A stretch of DNA of 64,000 nt from Hypholoma sublateritium FD-334 SS-4 (Eukaryota > Basidiomycota > Agaricomycetes > Agaricales > Strophariaceae), in contig KN817622.1 in the NCBI GenBank assembly GCA_000827495.1, forward strand, positions 62,001 to 126,000, read 5' to 3'. Below, piece by piece: positions 59,439 through 64,000 of this stretch (positions are counted from its first letter, which is position 1; each line of letters opens with the position of its first letter). The translations under genes were made by a program, and so were the position numbers. The notes below the pieces were generated by a model. The model did not search any database, had not been told where the DNA came from, and was given only the letters and a program-made list of their open reading frames with translations.

Positions 59439-60474
59439 ATGAGTGCCATAATTTCTGATGAAGATGGGGGTCATGACAGTGTCGTAGACGAATCCTCCCC
59501 TAGTTGTCTCGGTGAGCCCGAGAAGAAACCTGTTTTGCTTAGGAACTAATTATGCATCGGCGTCACAGTTAGAGATTGCATCCTTCCCGTTGATATCATC
59601 TTGGAAGGCTCATGTGGACGACAGTTCGGAGCGCACACCGCCAACTTACAGCAATACAGCGAAGGGTTCCCTCTAGGGGGGTCGGTCCGCCTCGGAACCG
59701 ATATTCCGCACCTGGAAGAGAGTGGGGAAATCCTCGAATTGATCCTGCAATTTATGCATCATACCCGACAGCCTAATCTTTCAGGGCTATCTCCTGCCAC
59801 CCTTTCGTCTCTAGCAGAAGCGGCGGAGAAATATTTGATCTACTCTGCTATGGAGTTGTGCAGAGTCTACATGAGGTGAGCAATTTTCGAATGACAGATA
59901 TCTAACACTCTACAGCACGATCTCATTACCGTTGCCTGAACTCAAGTCTCACCGTCAAATATCATCCCATTGATGTTTTGATATATTCATTCAAACACGA
60001 TTATTCCGAATTGGCCGATGAAGCCGCGCGTCTGACCGTGACAGCTGACGCATCTTTGGTCATCGCTGAAGCAGCGCGTACCAATCTTCATCCTAGCTTC
60101 ATCGTAGCCTGGGTATGTCGCGAGATATACGCATTCCGTCTCTGGCAGGATGTACTCAGTGCCTTGCTTAGTTTACCTACAGAGAAGCTTGGGCTAAAGG
60201 TATGCGCGCCATTGTGAAGGAGCCCCCTAGCGCCGTCGCGACGGCATCATTTCACAAAGGAGGCCAAGAAGAATGTTACCTATGGAGCCCCTTTCAACAG
60301 CAGGTCCTTGTGGACGTCGGGGTCGACCCAGAGAGGCTTTCGGAGGTGGACTCCGTAGTCAGACGTAATATTGTCGATTTTTTGTCAGATTGCGCACATT
60401 GCACCAAGAGGGCCAACCGCTGGGCGCTTACAGCTCAAAACACCCATACACGGCTTACTTCGAAGTTTGCATAG
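59439..60474 (+). CDS. BTB/POZ domain protein, with apparent frame break
   Basis: Agaricomycete BTB proteins of this form are thought to be adaptors of cullin-3 ligases. Exons 59439-59511 and 59569-59875, then about 59947 onward. The BTB fold is visible as LPVDIILEGSCGRQFGAHTA, then LEESGEILELILQFMHH and SLAEAAEKYLIYSAMELCRVYM. Exon 3 continues with HPIDVLIYSFKHDYSELADE and IVAWVCREIYAFRLWQDVL. The family's C-terminal part (ATASFHKGGQEECYLW, CAHCTKRANRWALT) follows directly, but in another frame. Near 60197 the only GT..AG pair would be a 31-nt intron, and even that does not restore phase. So this is a frameshift, an assembly error or an unrecognised splice. The intron 2 acceptor is also chosen only by frame. 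Confidence 0.65.
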
Positions 60475-60891
60475 CAATTCTACTTTTACAGTAACGACAC
60501 CACCACGGGTGACAAGTTGGTGACAAGTCTTGGTTACTTATTCGGCTCGGAATTAATTCCGTTTCAAAGCAAATATAATATTCTGAGGATTATGTAGTTT
60601 GTTGGATCAAGGCTGGATGCACTGCTCCGTCAAATTTAGAAGAGCCTGCCTTCCGACGGGATGCACCCCGGCAACCCGATGTTTTTAGGTCACCTCAAAA
60701 CCTCTTAAAAACTTCCATTACGTGTTTTCAGTCCACCTCCAACTACGAAATCAATTGTTTTCAGAATGTCTAAAAACATCAACTCGGCGGGGTGATGGTA
60801 CTTCACGTCATCACGGATGCCCAGCATCCGGGCGTGGGAATTTCACCAGAGTTATAGGGGCAATATGACATGCCAGCCGTCTCAGATATCA
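60475..60891. other. Intergenic
   Basis: Short spacer; no gene or clear promoter element seen. Confidence 0.4.
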
Positions 60892-61602
60892 ATGTCCACC
60901 GCACCCTTGAACAGCTTCATCTCGCGCGCTACTGCCTCGCCATTCGCTCTCAGTCTCGGACTCGGCCTAGGCACCGTGTCATATTACTTCTGGGGAAATG
61001 TCGCATCGCAAGTCTTTGGAGCAATCTCGATCCCTATTCATCCGAAGGATAGGAAAAAACTGGGAATAGACACGAGCAAAGGCGTTGAGATATGGGCATG
61101 GGCATATAAGCTTGGGGCAGTGAGTCAATCATTTGGCTCATGATTATCAACGAACGCATTTTTGATTGGCTTCACAGAAACATATGGGAGTCTCTGCCGC
61201 AGTGTCCGGTCTAGCTGTTATGGCGGCCGCATTCCAGCTTCCCGCCGCTAAGGAACTCTCCATCAGTCGAAAGTACCTTTTGCTTCTTTCAGCAGGCTTG
61301 CTTTCCAATGGCATATGGACTGTGGCCATCAGTATGTTCTCCATATTTTACGGTTGCCTTGAAAAGCGTTCATATATCAGCATTCGATAGTGTTGCCAAC
61401 AAATAACCGCCTTATCGCCATTCGTGATAAGATTGTCCTCCGTAAATCTGGAGCAGAGTCATCTATTTCATCCTTGACGGTGGCAGAAGAAGAAGAGGCA
61501 GAAACACTCTTGCAGAAGTGGAAGCGAATGCACTACGTTCGTTTGGGCCTGGGTGCACTGGGCTACATCGGGACTTTGGCCGCATACGTGACCACCATTT
61601 AG
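60892..61602 (+). CDS. DUF1772-type (anthrone oxygenase-like) membrane protein, 3 exons, 197 aa
   Basis: Exons 60892-61119, 61178-61331, 61391-61602 total 594 nt in frame. Four hydrophobic segments are visible: SPFALSLGLGLGTVSYYFWG, GVSAAVSGLAVMAAAF, YLLLLSAGLLSNGIW and YVRLGLGALGYIGTLAAYV. The LPTNNRL motif before the last loop and the WKRMHYVRLGLGALG ending are characteristic of the DUF1772 family, which includes anthrone oxygenases of fungal polyketide pathways. No polyketide genes are nearby, so I infer only the family, not the reaction. An in-frame upstream ATG exists, but MSTAPLNSF gives the usual length. Confidence 0.8.
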
Positions 61603-62578
61603 CGGATTTGCGAAAGAAATAAAATATATATATAAAGATTCACGCTGAGAATGATACATGTACGATTTGGTATATGTAATTTTCAACACAATGACTGGCG
61701 CATAATTGATTTAAAGTGCTTCAGAATCATGATAATGTTAGGTGCAGGAGACTTGGGTAGTGAAGGGCTATTTCACCGAAGACGGGGATAATGTGAAGTA
61801 TCGTTGAATCACATTGACCTTTCTTAGCTTGAGCCTCTGGAACATGTTGCTCGACTCGGAGAGCAGAAGTTGAGCAGGAGGAATGCCGCGGCATGGTTTG
61901 GGCATGGCAATACTTATGTAGTTGTATTACATAATCAACGTGTTTGATCGCCGACCAACCTCCGGCTTAACTTCGTGTACTTACTTTCACCACCAACTCA
62001 AAGCCAACTGCCACCCGCCGCCCAACGCCAGCTTCCTTGGCTCTGTTTCCACCGTGCATCTATATTCTCGGCTCTATGTGATTTTCCGCTCAAAACAAAA
62101 CAGCGGTGGGTCGTTGTATCTCGAACACATCCTCGAGTCTTCCAGATGAGGCCCGCAAAACGTGTGCAGTCTTCCAGGGCACGGGGACTTCTGCGGATAC
62201 CGGAATTTTGGGGCAAGATGCGAGATGGGTAACTGTCAACTCGAGTCAAATAATACAGTACGCTATTGCCTTCTTGTACGAGAATGACAGGACAGCAGAC
62301 AAGTGGAATAAGAGTGTGCCACATTGCGATTGCGGCCGTTTCTTGGTGTGGCCATACCACATTTTGAAAGTATGTTCGTTCAAAACACCTCAGCCGCATC
62401 AGCCGCGTTCTCATTCGACTGGTCCCAATTCCCAAGGCCATTCTAAGCCGAGCAGTCGCTTCTTCTCGAAATACGTCAGCAATGAGAAATAAAGCTGAAG
62501 CCACATGATAATGCGATTCGTGTATCACGATAAGGAAGCTTATCCGTGTCTTGCTCTCGTTTACCTGCTTATACGGCC
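61603..62578. other. Intergenic, opposing unassigned frames
   Basis: A plus frame (62106-62492) and a longer minus frame (61998-62528) overlap head-on; neither has a recognisable domain, so I call neither. A short TA repeat lies just after the preceding stop codon. Confidence 0.4.
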
Positions 62579-64000
62579 ATGATTGGGAGAAGATATCGTA
62601 TTGGGGTGGATGTTGGGGGTGCGCGGTCCTGCTACTTTTTATACATAATCGTTTTTGACAGCCACTTAGGCACCAACACCGACAGCGTTATCATCGATAT
62701 TACACGGAGAGATGACCCCACTCGTGGTGTCCTTGCCTCGTTCAAGCACGAGACAACACCAGATGTCACGACCGGCATCGAGAATGCAGTACGCGAGGTG
62801 TTGAAAGCATCTGGAATCCAACCAGGGTGCTCGGACATAATCGGGCTCACCATTGGGACGACAGTACGTGCTGGGATATTCTGCTATCGGCCTTATTTGA
62901 CTGTCCACAGCACTTTATCAATGCCGTTGTGCAGCTGGATTCCGCTCGCTTGGCAAAGGTCGCCGTCATCAGGCTTGCAGCCCCATACACTACCGAATGC
63001 CCTTCTGTATGATCTCCATCCCCTTATTTCGTTCGTCTTCACACATGCTGACATGGCAAAATATCTAGTTCATAGACTTTCCGGTGGATTTGAGGCGGCT
63101 ACTAGAAGGACATACGGCGATCATCAACGGCGGATTGCAAATGTAAGTATTTTCTTCCCTCGTATACATTACACTTCGACTTCATATGACTCTTATCCTC
63201 CAGTGACGGCCGTGTAATAAACAATGTCGAAGAGTCGGAGCTTTTGCAACAGGCTGATATCATCAAGGCGAAAGGACTCACAAATATCGCCATTATCGGA
63301 ATATGTATTTCTACCATTATAGCCGTTTTTCCCGGCTGAAGTATTGATTCTCATTCTTATGAACAGTCTCTCCTCTGGACTTTGATGGCAAGCAGGAGTA
63401 CCGAGCGAGGGACATTCTGAGGCGCGCATTGGGCCCTGCTGCGAATATCGTCTGCTCGTGCGATGGTGAGAACCGACCTTTGTTTATCCCCTGCACAGGA
63501 TGACCGCGCCGCACAGTGGGCCATGTCGGCTTCTTGGAGCGCGAGAACGCGTCGATCCTCAATGCATCGATCACCGCCTTCGCCCAGCGCACGATCCGGG
63601 CGTACCGAAAGGCTCTCCGCCGGCTAGGGCTTACATGTGGGTTATACCTGACCCAGGTGTGCCCTGCTCCTTTCACATATGATTGGATGCTTATATCCGC
63701 AGAACGACGGCACGCTCACAAAGGCGGACGAAGCAGCCCGTCTCCCTATCCGCACGTTCGCGAGCGGCGCTACGAACTCGATGCGTGGCGCCTCTTACCT
63801 TGCAGGGATCGACCTTGTTCCCAAGGATGCTCGTGACGGAAAGAGCATCATTGTGGTTGATGTGGGAGGAACGACGACAGACGTAGGCGTCCTGCTGCCC
63901 AGCGGATACCCGCGCCAGGCGGCAGCATTCATCGAAGGTACGAAACCTTTCATTTGTACAGTCCGAGGGCTGATCTTCATAATACCAGTCGCGGGTGTAC
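62579..64000 (+). CDS. Hydantoinase/5-oxoprolinase A-type ATPase, N-terminal 330 residues (runs off window)
   Basis: ATP-dependent amidohydrolase of the HyuA/oxoprolinase family, acting on hydantoins or 5-oxoproline. Exons seen: 62579-62618, 62670-62863, 62911-63006, 63069-63142, 63204-63304, 63367-63465, 63517-63656, 63703-63937, then from 63989. The phase is consistent through every junction. Landmarks: the first phosphate loop GVDVGGTNTDS split by intron 1, LTIGTT then HFINAVVQ, KVAVIRLAAPYT, FIDFPVDLRRLL, GFLERENASILNAS and the second phosphate loop VVDVGGTTTDVGVL. The rest of the ATPase domain and any fused B-type domain lie beyond the window. Confidence 0.9.

Noticed and set aside
61998..62528. 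176-codon minus-strand frame
   Set aside because: Overlaps an equally long plus-strand frame; neither has a known domain, splice support or paralogue.

Overview
The window is nuclear DNA of a filamentous basidiomycete, most likely an Agaricomycete of the wood-decay type. Genes are intron-dense, with mostly 50-70 nt introns carrying GT..AG ends. The gene content fits: a secreted laccase whose mature end begins AIGP, a tandem P450 trio, basidiomycete-style F-box-like and BTB proteins, and small secreted proteins. I see no prokaryotic features, no rRNA or tRNA genes and no CRISPR array. I rebuilt exon structures by hand from splice signals, reading frame and paralogue comparison. Nearly all models close exactly in frame.

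Layout: 0.6-2.8 kb, laccase. 4.5-5.6 kb, a broken mosaic zinc-finger gene. 9.6-11.2 kb, an MDR zinc-less alcohol dehydrogenase. 12.1-18.6 kb, a tandem segmental duplication carrying two paralogous small secreted protein genes plus long pyrimidine-rich non-coding DNA. 19.6-29.5 kb, three tandem 12-exon cytochrome P450 genes on the minus strand, with duplicated upstream flanks. 30.2-44.7 kb, a scattered family of C2H2 zinc-finger genes (five with open frames) around a PHO88/SND3 gene and a lone P450 exon relic. 45.8-48.4 kb, a two-repeat dimeric alpha/beta-barrel (ABM-like) gene converging on an F-box-like gene. 49.9-55.2 kb, a class II DAHP synthase stretched to 5.3 kb by several unusually long introns. 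56.7-64.0 kb, an isoprenylcysteine carboxyl methyltransferase, a BTB gene with an apparent frame break, a DUF1772-type membrane protein, and the first half of a hydantoinase/oxoprolinase gene that runs off the window.

Biology: the left half is an accessory region of secreted and oxidative functions shaped by tandem duplication. The right half is mostly single-copy housekeeping genes (ER protein targeting, aromatic amino-acid synthesis, prenyl-protein methylation, 5-oxoproline/hydantoin hydrolysis). There is no polyketide synthase, NRPS or terpene synthase, so the oxidases cannot be called a secondary-metabolite cluster from this window. The most notable observations are GC-AG introns at which paralogues swap GT and GC donors, the small C2H2 family with a pseudogene assembled from several paralogues, the long introns of the DAHP synthase gene, and a solitary P450 exon with a preserved frame.
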